Source of the DNA: an uncultured Eubacteriaceae bacterium
GTDB lineage: Bacteria > Bacillota > Clostridia > Eubacteriales > Eubacteriaceae
Assembly (NCBI GenBank): GCA_945867155.1
Contig: CAMBHL010000004.1
Span: 62,001-126,000, forward strand
DNA length: 64,000 bases
Reading direction: 5' to 3'
Position 1 is the stretch's first letter, and each line of letters begins with the position of its first letter. The position numbers and the translations under genes were made by a program. Positions 52,925-62,041 of the stretch are shown here, piece by piece. The notes beneath the pieces were generated by a model. It searched no databases, was not told where the DNA came from, and was given only the letters and a program-made list of their open reading frames with translations.

Positions 52925-54043
52925 ATGCTAAAAAGAGTCATTCGAGGCGTATGCACCGTCATCGGCATGGTGCTCGGCTATTTGCTCGGTGTGGTGGCCT
53001 GCCGCGGACGATGGCAGTCAGTTCTATTTGTCAGCAAGAGCTGGATTCAGCAGCACCAATGGTTAACCATCATTCTTTTTGTTATTATCTTTGGATTTAT
53101 TTTTTATTTTATTTTTCCATTGGTCGCCAAAGTGGGCAAATCCATTTCCGAATCCGTCGAAAAGGCCATGGCCGAAGTGCGTCTGGCTGATATTGTCCTT
53201 GGGATTTTCGGCCTGATCATCGGACTCTTGATCGCAATGCTGATCTGTGTGCCCATCAGTCAGATTCCCATTCGTTGGCTGTCCAGCGTCATCACCCTGG
53301 TGGTGTATGTGCTCATGGCCTATTTAGGGGTCATCATTCCGGTGCGCAAGCGGGATCAGATCATGAGCAGCCTGCAGACCATGCGGGAAAACAGCGGCGG
53401 CTTTTCAAAAAGATTAAACCGGAAAAAAACGGCGAATCCTCTGGAAGAACACGCAAAGGTGCTGGACACTTCGGCGATTATTGACGGGCGGATTTACGAC
53501 ATCATCCAGTCCGGTTTCTTAGAGGGGCCTTTGGTGGTGCCGTCTTTCGTCCTCAGCGAGCTGCAGCTTCTCGCGGACAACGGCGACGATTTGAAGCGGG
53601 TGAGAGGCCGGCGGGGGCTCGACATCATCAACAAGATGCAGTCCGAATACGGCGGCATGATTCACATCGTGGACAAAGACTACCCAAACCTTCGGGGGGT
53701 TGACGACAAACTCCTCGAAATGGGGCAGGAAGAAAAAATGAAAATCATCACCAATGACTACAACCTCAACAAGGTGGCCAAAGTCCGCGGGATTCCGGTG
53801 CTGAACATCAACGCCCTGGCCAACGCAGTCAAGCCTGTGGTGCTGCCCGGGGAAACCATGCAGGTGCATCCGGTCAAAAACGGGAAGGAATCCGGTCAGG
53901 CAGTGGCTTATCTCGATGACGGCACCATGATCGTCGTCGAAAACGGCCGGCGCTTTATCGGCCAGAAAATCGTGGTGACCGTGACCAGCGTGCTTCAGAC
54001 CGCTGCGGGACGGATGATTTTTGGAAAGGCTGATCAGCATTAA
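52925..54043 (+). CDS. PIN/TRAM domain membrane protein (YacL-like)
   Basis: The 372-residue protein has about four N-terminal membrane spans (residues 5-140). A PIN ribonuclease-like domain follows (AKVLDTSAIIDGRIYDI, LADNGDDLKRVRGRRGLD, DDKLLEMG, IITNDYNLNKVA) with its acidic metal-binding residues present. A C-terminal TRAM domain (VAYLDDGTMIVVENGRRFIGQKI) ends it. The Bacillus relative YacL also follows a CarD-family gene. A membrane-tethered RNA-cleaving or RNA-binding role is inferred. AAGGAGGTGA precedes the ATG. Confidence 0.9.
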   Translation: MLKRVIRGVCTVIGMVLGYLLGVVACRGRWQSVLFVSKSWIQQHQWLTIILFVIIFGFIFYFIFPLVAKVGKSISESVEKAMAEVRLADIVLGIFGLIIGLLIAMLICVPISQIPIRWLSSVITLVVYVLMAYLGVIIPVRKRDQIMSSLQTMRENSGGFSKRLNRKKTANPLEEHAKVLDTSAIIDGRIYDIIQSGFLEGPLVVPSFVLSELQLLADNGDDLKRVRGRRGLDIINKMQSEYGGMIHIVDKDYPNLRGVDDKLLEMGQEEKMKIITNDYNLNKVAKVRGIPVLNINALANAVKPVVLPGETMQVHPVKNGKESGQAVAYLDDGTMIVVENGRRFIGQKIVVTVTSVLQTAAGRMIFGKADQH

Positions 54044-54044
54044 G

Positions 54045-55466
54045 ATGACAGACAAATCATTAACGCTGCCCGAAGCTTTTTTAGAGCGGATGTCGGAGCT
54101 CCTCGGCGAAGAAGAATTTGAACGCTTTCTCAAAAGCTACCGCCACGTGCCGAAAAAGGGCCTTCGGGCCAATACATTAAAAGCCAGCGTTTCGGAAATG
54201 ATCAGTTGCATTCCCTTTGAGACGCAGCCAATTCCGTGGTGCGATACCGGGGTTTACATCGACGCCGAAGAACGCCCGGGCAAGCAGCTGGCCTACAATG
54301 CGGGCCTCTTTTATGTGCAGGAGCCCTCTGCGATGATTCCCGCAGCAGCCCTAAGCCCAAACCCCGGGGACCGGGTGCTGGATTTGTGTGCAGCGCCTGG
54401 GGGAAAGACGACCCAGCTCGCCTGCGCCCTTGAAAATCAAGGGCTTTTGGTCGCCAACGAAGTGGTCAAGAGCCGCGCGAAAATTCTGGCTTCCAATGTG
54501 GAACGCATGGGCATTGAGAACGCGGTCATCACGAATATGCGTCCGGACCAGCTGGTGGCGGCTTTCGGCTGTACCTTTGACAAAATTCTCGTCGACGCGC
54601 CGTGCTCCGGGGAAGGCATGTTCCGAAAAGACCCGGCTGTGGCTGACGCGTGGGACCCGGACCGGGTTGCGGACTGCGCCAGAAGACAGAAAAAAATGCT
54701 CGAAACTGTTGATCAGCTGTTAAAGCCCGGCGGAGAGCTGGTCTATTCGACCTGCACCTTTGCGCCGGAAGAAGACGAGCAGATGGTCGAATATCTGGTA
54801 GAAAGCGGCAAGTACCAGACCCTGCCCATTGAACTGGGAGGACTTTCAGATCGCGGCCGGCCGGCCTGGACGAAGCACGGCTGCGCTGATGTCGCCGAGG
54901 CGGTCCGGATCATGCCCCACCGGGCCGAAGGTGAAGGACATTTTGTCGCAAAGCTGCTCAAAGTTTCATCAGAAGCCGGCGATGTAAAGCCTGCGTTTTC
55001 AAAGAAAAAATTTAAAAAATCCCTTTGGCGCCGGGCTTCAAAGCGGGATCTTGCAGATTACAGACAGTTTGCGGAAGCCGCCGATCTGTCTTGGGATATC
55101 CTGGGCACGCCGGTGATTTTCAAAGACCAGCTTTACGTGCTGCCCGAGGGCCTTTCGATGGGACAGCTCCCTTTGGCCAAATGGGTGCGTCCGGGCCTTT
55201 TGATCGGTACATTTAAGAAAGGCCGTTTCGAGCCTTCTCACACCCTGGCGATGACGTTAAAGCGCGATGAGATTCAGTCGGCCTACGATTTTAAAGACGA
55301 CGGCGAAGCCTACGCTTACATGAAAGGCGAGCCGATCCCGTATCATGGGGATTTAAAGGGATGGACTTTGATGTGCTGGCACGGGTATCCCCTGGGCTGG
55401 GGCAAGGCTTCAGACGGCACGGTCAAAAATCATCTGCCAAAGGGGCTTAGAATTCTAAAGAAATAA
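54045..55466 (+). CDS. RsmB/RsmF (NOL1/NOP2/sun) family RNA cytosine methyltransferase
   Basis: This enzyme adds a C5-methyl to a cytosine in rRNA or tRNA. The 473-residue protein has the SAM loop VLDLCAAPGGKTTQLA, the catalytic DAPCSGEGMFRKDP and the releasing cysteine in VYSTCTFAPEEDE. A C-terminal RsmF-type extension follows (about residues 310-470). The ATG at 54045 lies one base after the PIN/TRAM stop and has no strong ribosome binding site. TTG 54021 inside the previous gene is an alternative. It is the apparent operon partner of the arginase-fold gene that follows by 11 bases. Confidence 0.9.
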   Translation: MTDKSLTLPEAFLERMSELLGEEEFERFLKSYRHVPKKGLRANTLKASVSEMISCIPFETQPIPWCDTGVYIDAEERPGKQLAYNAGLFYVQEPSAMIPAAALSPNPGDRVLDLCAAPGGKTTQLACALENQGLLVANEVVKSRAKILASNVERMGIENAVITNMRPDQLVAAFGCTFDKILVDAPCSGEGMFRKDPAVADAWDPDRVADCARRQKKMLETVDQLLKPGGELVYSTCTFAPEEDEQMVEYLVESGKYQTLPIELGGLSDRGRPAWTKHGCADVAEAVRIMPHRAEGEGHFVAKLLKVSSEAGDVKPAFSKKKFKKSLWRRASKRDLADYRQFAEAADLSWDILGTPVIFKDQLYVLPEGLSMGQLPLAKWVRPGLLIGTFKKGRFEPSHTLAMTLKRDEIQSAYDFKDDGEAYAYMKGEPIPYHGDLKGWTLMCWHGYPLGWGKASDGTVKNHLPKGLRILKK

Positions 55467-55477
55467 GGCGATTTTTT

Positions 55478-56212
55478 ATCTTAATTTTAAATTTATCAGG
55501 GGTTTATGAGCATCAGCGTTTTTACGGCAAAGACGATCAATGGATCGATCTGGAGGATATTCCGGGGACGACGGGTTACTGCGATGACCAGGCTGCCCGG
55601 GTGATCCGAAAAAGATTAAAGCATTGTGCGCCGGCGGATGTGCATTTCATCGACAACGGCAATTACCATTATTTGACGTATTACTGGCTTGAAAAACTCA
55701 ACACGCCGGTCAATCTTTTGGTCTTTGACCACCATTCGGATATGCTGCCCCCGGTTTTCGGCAAAATCATGAGCTGCGGTTCGTGGCTTCTTCGCACGGT
55801 GGAAGACCTGCCAATGGTGAAAGCGGTGCTGCATTTCGGTATGGACCCCAGCTACTTGTCTCACATTCCAGTCAAATTCCGAAATCGGGTGACGGCGACA
55901 GACGATGAACATCAGGCCGTCCGGTTTTTGAAGCAGCACCAAAACCGCCCGTGGTACGTATCTTTAGACAAAGACGTCTTTTCCAATCGGGAAGTGCGCA
56001 CCAATTGGGATCAGGGACGCCTGAGGTTCTCGGTCTTTGAGCCGCTGCTTCGGGCTGCAGACCGGTACTGCACCATTTTGGGCATGGATGTCTGCGGCGA
56101 AAGCACCCTCTGCGGAGAACAGTGGCGGGGCGATTATTTTAACCGCCGCCTGGTCCGGCTCATCAAATCTTTAACCTTTTACAAAAATAAAGCCATGTGC
56201 ATTGATTTGTGA
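55478..56212 (+). CDS. Arginase-fold protein, probable non-AUG start
   Basis: A conserved-looking N-terminus reads upstream of the first canonical start (GTG 55601): LNLSGVYEHQRFY, WIDLEDIPGTTGYCDDQAARVI. The frame stays open back to a TAG at 55448, with no ATG, GTG or TTG. The best start is ATC 55478 (or ATT 55484), about ten bases after AAGG and 11 bases after the methyltransferase stop. The 244-residue product has ureohydrolase-like metal motifs: LLVFDHHSDM (Asp84, His86, Asp88) and YVSLDKDVF (Asp164). NGNYHYLTYYWLEKL is another conserved-type stretch. The substrate is unknown. If initiation is only at GTG 55601, 41 conserved residues are lost. Confidence 0.6.
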   Translation: MLILNLSGVYEHQRFYGKDDQWIDLEDIPGTTGYCDDQAARVIRKRLKHCAPADVHFIDNGNYHYLTYYWLEKLNTPVNLLVFDHHSDMLPPVFGKIMSCGSWLLRTVEDLPMVKAVLHFGMDPSYLSHIPVKFRNRVTATDDEHQAVRFLKQHQNRPWYVSLDKDVFSNREVRTNWDQGRLRFSVFEPLLRAADRYCTILGMDVCGESTLCGEQWRGDYFNRRLVRLIKSLTFYKNKAMCIDL

Positions 56213-56245
56213 GATCAAATCAACGTACATGGCCTTATTATTTTT
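56189..56245. terminator. Large bidirectional hairpin overlapping the arginase-like stop codon
   Basis: The arms GCCATGT...TTGATTTG and CAAATCAA...ACATGGC pair over about 15 bp with a small internal mismatch. The TGA stop at 56210-56212 sits at the loop side. T-rich tracts lie on both sides, so it may end both this operon and the his operon. Confidence 0.75.
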
Positions 56246-56248
56246 ATT

Positions 56249-56950
56249 TTATTTTTTACTTTTGATTTTTCCCTGGCTGCCGTATTCATCACGCCTTTTG
56301 TGGCTGTGGCGTTCGGTGAGTTTTTCAAAGACATCGTCAAAAGAGAGGCCCTTGTAATTGAGCAGCACGGCGAGGTGGTAGATCAGGTCCGACGCTTCTG
56401 AAACAAGTTCGTCGGGATCGCTGTTCTTGGCCGCGATCACCGTTTCGGTGGATTCTTCGCCGACTTTTTTGAGGATCTTGTCCAGCCCTTCGTGGAAGAG
56501 GTAGTTGGTATAGGACCCTTCGACAGGATGGGCCTTGCGGTCTTCAATCTGGTCGTTTAGGGTTTTTAAAATGCTGCTGTTGCCTTTTGTGAGATCCGGA
56601 TTTTCAGCCAGTTCCCGGTAGAAGCAGCTGGTGTGGCCGGTGTGGCAGGCCGGGCCGTCGGGAATGACTTCCAAAAGCAGCGTATCAGCGTCGCAGTCGT
56701 AGAAAAACGTGACGACATGCTGAAAATGACCGGAAGTTTCACCCTTGGTCCAGAGACTCTGGCGGGAGCGGCTGAAGAAAGTCGCCTTGCCCGTTTCGAG
56801 GGTGAGTGCAATCGATTCGGCGTTCATCCAGGCCATCATGAGCACCTGGCGGGTGTGATAATCCTGGAGCACCGCAGGGACGAGGCCCTGATCGTTGTAT
56901 TTGATCTGAACGTCGTCCAGAGACGTGAGCGTTTGAAGTGTATGTGACAT
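56249..56950 (-). CDS. hisIE: Phosphoribosyl-AMP cyclohydrolase / phosphoribosyl-ATP pyrophosphatase
   Basis: This bifunctional protein performs the second and third steps of histidine synthesis. The N-terminal HisI domain has [26 protein letters not shown], the metal-binding [10 protein letters not shown] and [11 protein letters not shown]. The C-terminal HisE domain (from about residue 125) has [22 protein letters not shown] and [10 protein letters not shown]. The 233-residue length fits a fusion. It is the last gene of the his operon, and its end faces the large hairpin. Confidence 0.95.
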   Translation of the reverse strand: MSHTLQTLTSLDDVQIKYNDQGLVPAVLQDYHTRQVLMMAWMNAESIALTLETGKATFFSRSRQSLWTKGETSGHFQHVVTFFYDCDADTLLLEVIPDGPACHTGHTSCFYRELAENPDLTKGNSSILKTLNDQIEDRKAHPVEGSYTNYLFHEGLDKILKKVGEESTETVIAAKNSDPDELVSEASDLIYHLAVLLNYKGLSFDDVFEKLTERHSHKRRDEYGSQGKIKSKK

Positions 56951-56971
56951 CGTGCCTTCTTTCTAGATGCG

Positions 56972-57730
56972 TTAGACGAGGCGGATAGGCAGGCCTTCGC
57001 CGGACAAGTATTGTTTTAAATCGGGAATCAGAATTTCCTTGTAGTGGAAAACAGAGGCGGCCAGCGCGGCGTCAGCCCCGGCTTTGAGCACTTCGGAAAA
57101 ATCTGACATTTTGCCGGCGCCGCCGGAAGCGATCACCGGAATCGTGAGGGTTTCGGAGAGCTTTTGGTTGAGCTCAATGTCATAGCCCTGCTTGACCCCG
57201 TCGGTGTCGATGGAGTTGATGCAGATTTCACCGGCCCCGAGGGATTCACCTTTTTTGGCCCATTCGATGGCGTCGATGCCGGTGTTCTTCCGGCCGCCGT
57301 CGACGAAAACGTCCCAGGAGCCTTTGTCGTTGCGTTTGGCGTCGATGGACAGCACCACGCACTGATTGCCGAAGCGGAGGGCGGCGTCCATGATGAGCTG
57401 CGGGTTGCTCACCGCGGCGGAGTTGACGGAAACTTTGTCAGCGCCGGCCATCAGAACCTGGCGGAAGTCGTCAGTGGTGCGGATGCCGCCGCCGATGGTG
57501 AAGGGAATGCGAACCGTTTCCGCAACTTTTTCCACCACATTGATGAAGATGTCGCGCTTTTCGTAACTGGCCGTGATGTCGTAGAAAACCAGTTCATCGG
57601 CGCCCTGTTCGGAATAATAGCGGCCGAGTTCCACGGGATCTGCGACATCCTGGATATTTTTGAATTTTTTGCCCTTGACGACGCGGCCGTGGTCGACATC
57701 TAAACACGGAATAATTCTTTTTGTCAGCAT
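56972..57730 (-). CDS. hisF: Imidazole glycerol phosphate synthase cyclase subunit
   Basis: HisF closes the imidazole ring using ammonia from HisH. The 252-residue (beta/alpha)8 barrel begins [20 protein letters not shown], with the catalytic Asp in CLDV. It also has [20 protein letters not shown] and [14 protein letters not shown], with the second catalytic Asp, and IASGGAG. It lies between hisA and hisIE in the usual order. Confidence 0.97.
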   Translation of the reverse strand: MLTKRIIPCLDVDHGRVVKGKKFKNIQDVADPVELGRYYSEQGADELVFYDITASYEKRDIFINVVEKVAETVRIPFTIGGGIRTTDDFRQVLMAGADKVSVNSAAVSNPQLIMDAALRFGNQCVVLSIDAKRNDKGSWDVFVDGGRKNTGIDAIEWAKKGESLGAGEICINSIDTDGVKQGYDIELNQKLSETLTIPVIASGGAGKMSDFSEVLKAGADAALAASVFHYKEILIPDLKQYLSGEGLPIRLV

Positions 57731-57744
57731 AGTACGGGATCCTT

Positions 57745-58464
57745 TCAGGAATTCGGATGTTCGGCAAAATAGGCTTTAAGGTCAATGGCGCCTTCGTAAA
57801 CGGCCTTGCCTGTGATCGCACCGTAAAGGTTCATCTGGCTCAGGCGGTCTAAATGTTCAACGCTTGCCACACCGCCGGAGGCGATGATATCGATGTTTAA
57901 ATTCTGATTCAGCACATTGAGCATGTCGAAGTTCGGCCCGGACATCATGCCGTCTTTGGAGATGTCAGTGTACACGAGGGTCGACAGGCCGACTCTTTCA
58001 AGGGAAGTGGCCAGTTCCAGCGCTTCCATGTCGCTGTCCTCAGTCCAGCCTTCAGTGCTGACCATGCCGTCCCGGGCGTCGATGGAAACACAGACTTTGC
58101 GGTCGTATTTGGCAATGAGGTGTTCAATAAAATCGAAGTCCTTAATGGCCTGGGTGCCAACGATGATGCGGGAGATCCCGGCGTCGATATAAGTCTTGGC
58201 TATGTCGGCGCTGCGGATGCCGCCGCCTAATTCGATGGGAATGTCGACCGCAGCCAGAATCTTTTTGATGATGTCGACATTCTGGGGCTTGCCGTCGAAA
58301 GCGCCGTCGAGATCGACGATGTGCAGGTATTGGGCGCCCCAGGATTCAAATTGTTTGGCGACTTTGACGGGATCTTTGAAATAAACGGTTTCGTCGTCTT
58401 TTTCTCCCTGGCGGAGCCGCACACACTGGCCGCCTTTGATATCAATAGCAGGTAGAACGATCAT
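57745..58464 (-). CDS. hisA: ProFAR isomerase
   Basis: HisA isomerises the ribosyl group of ProFAR. The 239-residue barrel starts [23 protein letters not shown], with the first catalytic Asp, and shows [43 protein letters not shown] and IASGGVAS. The residues separate it from TrpF-capable PriA only tentatively. The start overlaps the hisH stop by four bases. Confidence 0.96.
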   Translation of the reverse strand: MIVLPAIDIKGGQCVRLRQGEKDDETVYFKDPVKVAKQFESWGAQYLHIVDLDGAFDGKPQNVDIIKKILAAVDIPIELGGGIRSADIAKTYIDAGISRIIVGTQAIKDFDFIEHLIAKYDRKVCVSIDARDGMVSTEGWTEDSDMEALELATSLERVGLSTLVYTDISKDGMMSGPNFDMLNVLNQNLNIDIIASGGVASVEHLDRLSQMNLYGAITGKAVYEGAIDLKAYFAEHPNS

Positions 58465-59087
58465 GAAATGAACTCCTTCCAGTTGATTAACAGCCGCTTG
58501 CCGACGGCTGCGCTTTTTTCCGGATGAAACTGCATGCCGAGGACGTTGTCCTGTCTGACAATTGCCGGAACGCGGACGCCGTACTGGGCGTAAGCCACCA
58601 CGTTTTGGTCAAACTGATCGGGAACAGCGTAATAGGAATGGACAAAATAAACGTAATCCTGGCTGCTGAGCCCCTGAACGATGGGATCTTCGCTCTGGTG
58701 AAGGGTGAGGTTGTTCCAGCCCATGTGGGGAACCTTTAAGCCGGTTTCCCGAGTGTCTTCAAAACGGACGACCTGACCGGGGATAAAGCCCAGCCCCTTC
58801 CACTCGCCGTCTTCAAAGCTTTTGTCAAATAAAAGCTGCATTCCCAGGCAGATGCCGAGGAGGGGCTTGCCCTTTTTGACATTTTTGACGAGGGTGGCGT
58901 ACAGATCAAATTTTTCCAGGTTGTTCATGGCATCGGCAAAGGCGCCGACGCCGGGCAGGACAATCGCAGAGGCATCGTCGATGCTTTTGTGGTCGCGGGT
59001 GATAGTGCAGTCGATGTCCAGCGCTTTCAAGGCCGTTTCGACATTTTTCAGGTTGCCGACATCGTAATCAATAATTGCAACTGTCAT
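58461..59087 (-). CDS. hisH: Imidazole glycerol phosphate synthase glutaminase subunit
   Basis: HisH releases ammonia from glutamine for HisF. The 208-residue class I glutamine amidotransferase begins MTVAIIDYDVGNLKNVE. It has the oxyanion region VLPGVGAFADAM, the nucleophile elbow LLGICLGMQLLFD with the catalytic Cys, and the His-x-Glu of GMQFHPEKSA. It overlaps both neighbours by four bases, so subunits are made in step. Confidence 0.97.
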   Translation of the reverse strand: MTVAIIDYDVGNLKNVETALKALDIDCTITRDHKSIDDASAIVLPGVGAFADAMNNLEKFDLYATLVKNVKKGKPLLGICLGMQLLFDKSFEDGEWKGLGFIPGQVVRFEDTRETGLKVPHMGWNNLTLHQSEDPIVQGLSSQDYVYFVHSYYAVPDQFDQNVVAYAQYGVRVPAIVRQDNVLGMQFHPEKSAAVGKRLLINWKEFIS

Positions 59088-59671
59088 TCAATTACTCCTT
59101 TCGTACTGGGAATGCCGCGGCTGTTGGGATCGACAGCCACCGCCTGTTTGAGGGCACGGCCAAATCCTTTGAAAATGCCTTCGACGATGTGATGATTGTT
59201 GACGCCGTAGAGGTTTTCGACGTGAATGGTCATCATCGAATGAGAAGCGAAGGCGATAAAAAATTCTCGCAGCATTTCCGTTTCAAAGTCCCCGATGTAT
59301 TCCCGGGTCAATTCAACGTGCCAGACGAGGTAGGCGCGGCCGCTGATGTCGACAGCGATGCGGCACAGGGATTCGTCCATGGGCAGAAAGACGGTCGCGT
59401 AGCGGGTGATGCCGGCCTTGTCGCCGAGGGCTTCCCGAAACGCTTCGCCGAGGACAATTCCCAGGTCTTCGAGGACGTGGTGATTGTCGACCCCGTCTCC
59501 CTTGGCGCGGATGGTGAGGTCAAACTGGCCGTGAGCCCCAAAAAGGGTCATCATATGATCAAAAAAACGGACAGAAGTATCGATGTCGGTTTTCCCAGTG
59601 CCGTCGAGATCGAGGGTCACTTCAATTTCGGTTTCAGCGGTTTTCCGCGTCCGCGTTACTTTTCGGCTCAC
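59084..59671 (-). CDS. hisB: Imidazoleglycerol-phosphate dehydratase
   Basis: HisB dehydrates imidazole glycerol phosphate. The 195-residue protein is the single-domain form with the manganese-binding repeats FDHMMTLFGAHGQFDL, DNHHVLEDLGIVLGEAF, FIAFASHSMMTIHVE and NNHHIVEGIFKGFGRAL. It lacks the histidinol-phosphatase domain of enterobacterial HisB. That phosphatase must be encoded elsewhere, since none is in this operon. Confidence 0.97.
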   Translation of the reverse strand: MSRKVTRTRKTAETEIEVTLDLDGTGKTDIDTSVRFFDHMMTLFGAHGQFDLTIRAKGDGVDNHHVLEDLGIVLGEAFREALGDKAGITRYATVFLPMDESLCRIAVDISGRAYLVWHVELTREYIGDFETEMLREFFIAFASHSMMTIHVENLYGVNNHHIVEGIFKGFGRALKQAVAVDPNSRGIPSTKGVIE

Positions 59672-60735
59672 GACAGACTCCTTTTCAAGATTTTTAACAC
59701 GGCGTCATTTTCTTCAGGTTTTCCGACGGTCAGTCTGAAATGATCGCAGTCATCTGAGAGGTCATGCTTTAAATATTTTACCAAAATGCCCGCGTCAAGT
59801 AAAGCAGCGTAAGCAGGGGCGCCGTCCTTCACTTCGAAGTAGATGAAGTTGGAAGCGGTCGGATAAATGCGGGTGACACCTGGATAAGTCTTCAGGGTTT
59901 CGTAGAGGCGGTGGCGTTCGCGGTTCAGCACTTCGACCCGTTTGAGCAGCTCATCCCGGTGCTTCAGGGCGATGAGGGCCGCGGCCTGGGTCAGCTTGTT
60001 TAAATTGTAGGGGGATTTGACCTTGTACATCATGTCGATTAAAGGCTTCGGCCCGACGGCGTAGCCGCAGCGGATGCCGGCGAGGCCGAAAGCCTTGGAC
60101 AAGGTGCGCAGTACGATGACGTTGTTGTAGGTGTTGACGATGTCGGTGAGGTCTCCCTCTTTATTGAACTCGATATAGGCTTCGTCGAGAATGACGAGGG
60201 CGTTGGTTTCTTCGAGAATGTCGATGACGTCGTGGCGCGGCAGCAAAGAGCCGGTGGGGTTGTTCGGCGAGCACAGGTAAATCATCTTGGCGTCTTTCAA
60301 TTTGGCAGTGTTGATGATTTTTTCGACGTCGGGGTAAAGATCATCTTTGTCCGGCACCCAGATGAAATTGGCGCCGCCGATAATGCTCCAGATCTGGTAC
60401 ATGGAAAAGCTTGGGTCGTGGGAAATGACTGTGTCCCCCGGATTGATAAAGGTCTGGTTGAGCATGGACATGATTTCGTCCGAGCCGCAGCCGCAGATGA
60501 TCTGGTCAGCATTAATGCCTACATAATCGGCAAGTTCCTGTCTGAGCGCCGTCGCAGACGGATCAGGGTAGCGGTTGAGGGACGTGTTCATGATTGCGTC
60601 GCCCAGCTCTTTTTTTAAGTTTTCCGGAAAATCGTAGGGATTTTCGTTGGCGTTCAAGATGATGTCGTAATCCGGCGGAATGACCTTGTAAGCTTCGAGG
60701 TCTTTGACACAGGGGCGGGTGAAATCAGTTTTCAT
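59668..60735 (-). CDS. hisC: Histidinol-phosphate aminotransferase
   Basis: This PLP enzyme transaminates imidazole acetol phosphate. The 355-residue class I/II aminotransferase has ILNANENPYDFP, the QIICGCGSDEIM region, LCSPNNPTGS, ALVILDEAYIEF and the PLP lysine in VLRTLSKAFGLAGIRCGY. The ATG at 60735 follows AAAGGAGA; 12 upstream in-frame residues are excluded. The start lies within the end of hisD. Confidence 0.95.
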   Translation of the reverse strand: MKTDFTRPCVKDLEAYKVIPPDYDIILNANENPYDFPENLKKELGDAIMNTSLNRYPDPSATALRQELADYVGINADQIICGCGSDEIMSMLNQTFINPGDTVISHDPSFSMYQIWSIIGGANFIWVPDKDDLYPDVEKIINTAKLKDAKMIYLCSPNNPTGSLLPRHDVIDILEETNALVILDEAYIEFNKEGDLTDIVNTYNNVIVLRTLSKAFGLAGIRCGYAVGPKPLIDMMYKVKSPYNLNKLTQAAALIALKHRDELLKRVEVLNRERHRLYETLKTYPGVTRIYPTASNFIYFEVKDGAPAYAALLDAGILVKYLKHDLSDDCDHFRLTVGKPEENDAVLKILKRSLS

Positions 60736-62017
60736 CGGAAAATCTCCTTTCGATGGATTTGGCGTGGGCATCGAGGCCTTCGGCGTAGGCGAAAGACGTG
60801 ATGTCGTGGGCGGCAGCCTTTAAGTTGGCGCGGTCGTACTGGATGATGCTGGAGCGCTTGATGAAGTCGTAAACGCCCAGGGGCGATGAGAATTTGGCCG
60901 TGCCGGAAGTCGGCAGGGTGTGGTTGGGGCCGGCGTAGTAGTCGCCGAGAGGTTCGGGGCTGTACATGCCGAGGAAAATGGCGCCGGCATTCTGGACGTG
61001 ATCCAGATAGGTTTCAGCGTTTTCGACCGCCAGTTCCAGGTGTTCCGGTGCGATCTGGTTCGTCAGTTCGAAAGCTTCGTCCAGGTCTTTGCAGATAAAG
61101 GCAAAGCCGTGATCGGTCACCGACGCCTTGGCGATGGCTTTGCGGCGCAGGTCTTCTTCGATCTGCCGGTCGATTTCAGAAATGATCTGATCCGCCAGGG
61201 CTTCGTCCGGGGTGACCAGAACCGGCATGGCCATTTCATCGTGTTCTGCCTGGGACAGGAGATCGGCGGCGATGCAGACAGGATTTGCTGTGGAATCGGC
61301 GATGACGCACACTTCGCTGGGGCCGGCGATCATGTCGATGGCCACTTTTCCGAAGACTTCTTTTTTGGCGGTGGCGACGAAAATGTTGCCGGGGCCGACG
61401 ATTTTGTTGACCGGGGCGATGGTTTCGGTGCCGTAGGCGAGGGCCGCGATTGCCTGGGCACCGCCGACTTTGTAGATTTCAGTGACGCCGGCGATTTTGG
61501 CGGCGCACAGGATGTTGCTGTTGATCTTGCCAGAGGCGTCAGGGGGTGTGACCATGGCGATGGTATGAACTCCGGCGACAACAGCTGGAATGGTGTCCAT
61601 CAAAACCGTCGAAGGATAAGCCGCCTTGCCGCCAGGCACGTAGACGCCGACGCGGTCGATGGGGGTGATGTGCTGGCCGAGGGTGATGCCCGGCTTAGGA
61701 TTGATGGTCCAGGTCGTTTCTTTCTGGTGTTCGTGGAAATTTCTGATATTTTCTGCTGAACGGCGAATGGTTTCGATGAGTTCCGGATCGGTTTCTTCGA
61801 AAGCGCGATCGATTTCTTCCGGTGTCACTTTCAGATTATCCAGTTGGCAGCGGTCAAACTTTGCTTCGTAATCGATAAGGGCCTGGTCGCCCTTTGCTTT
61901 GACATTGTCGATAATGTCGAGCACCGTGGCACGGACATCCTGATGATCGGCTTCGCTGCGTTTTAAAATCACATCGAGCTGGTTTTTAACCGTTTCATTA
62001 TAAGTATATTTTTTCAT
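60725..62017 (-). CDS. hisD: Histidinol dehydrogenase
   Basis: HisD performs the last two NAD-dependent oxidations to histidine. The 430-residue zinc enzyme shows RVGVYVPGGKAAYPSTVLM, GGAQAIAALAYGTETI, VDKIVGPGN-type KIVGPGNIFVATAKKEV, MIAGPSEV, LLSQAEHDEMA and GAIFLGMYSPEPLGDYYAGPNH. The order hisG-hisD-hisC-hisB is kept. The start is ATG with GGAGG upstream, and 11 bases overlap hisC. Confidence 0.96.
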   Translation of the reverse strand: MKKYTYNETVKNQLDVILKRSEADHQDVRATVLDIIDNVKAKGDQALIDYEAKFDRCQLDNLKVTPEEIDRAFEETDPELIETIRRSAENIRNFHEHQKETTWTINPKPGITLGQHITPIDRVGVYVPGGKAAYPSTVLMDTIPAVVAGVHTIAMVTPPDASGKINSNILCAAKIAGVTEIYKVGGAQAIAALAYGTETIAPVNKIVGPGNIFVATAKKEVFGKVAIDMIAGPSEVCVIADSTANPVCIAADLLSQAEHDEMAMPVLVTPDEALADQIISEIDRQIEEDLRRKAIAKASVTDHGFAFICKDLDEAFELTNQIAPEHLELAVENAETYLDHVQNAGAIFLGMYSPEPLGDYYAGPNHTLPTSGTAKFSSPLGVYDFIKRSSIIQYDRANLKAAAHDITSFAYAEGLDAHAKSIERRFSDEN

Positions 62018-62041
62018 AAGACCTCCAAATGGTTTCGCAGG

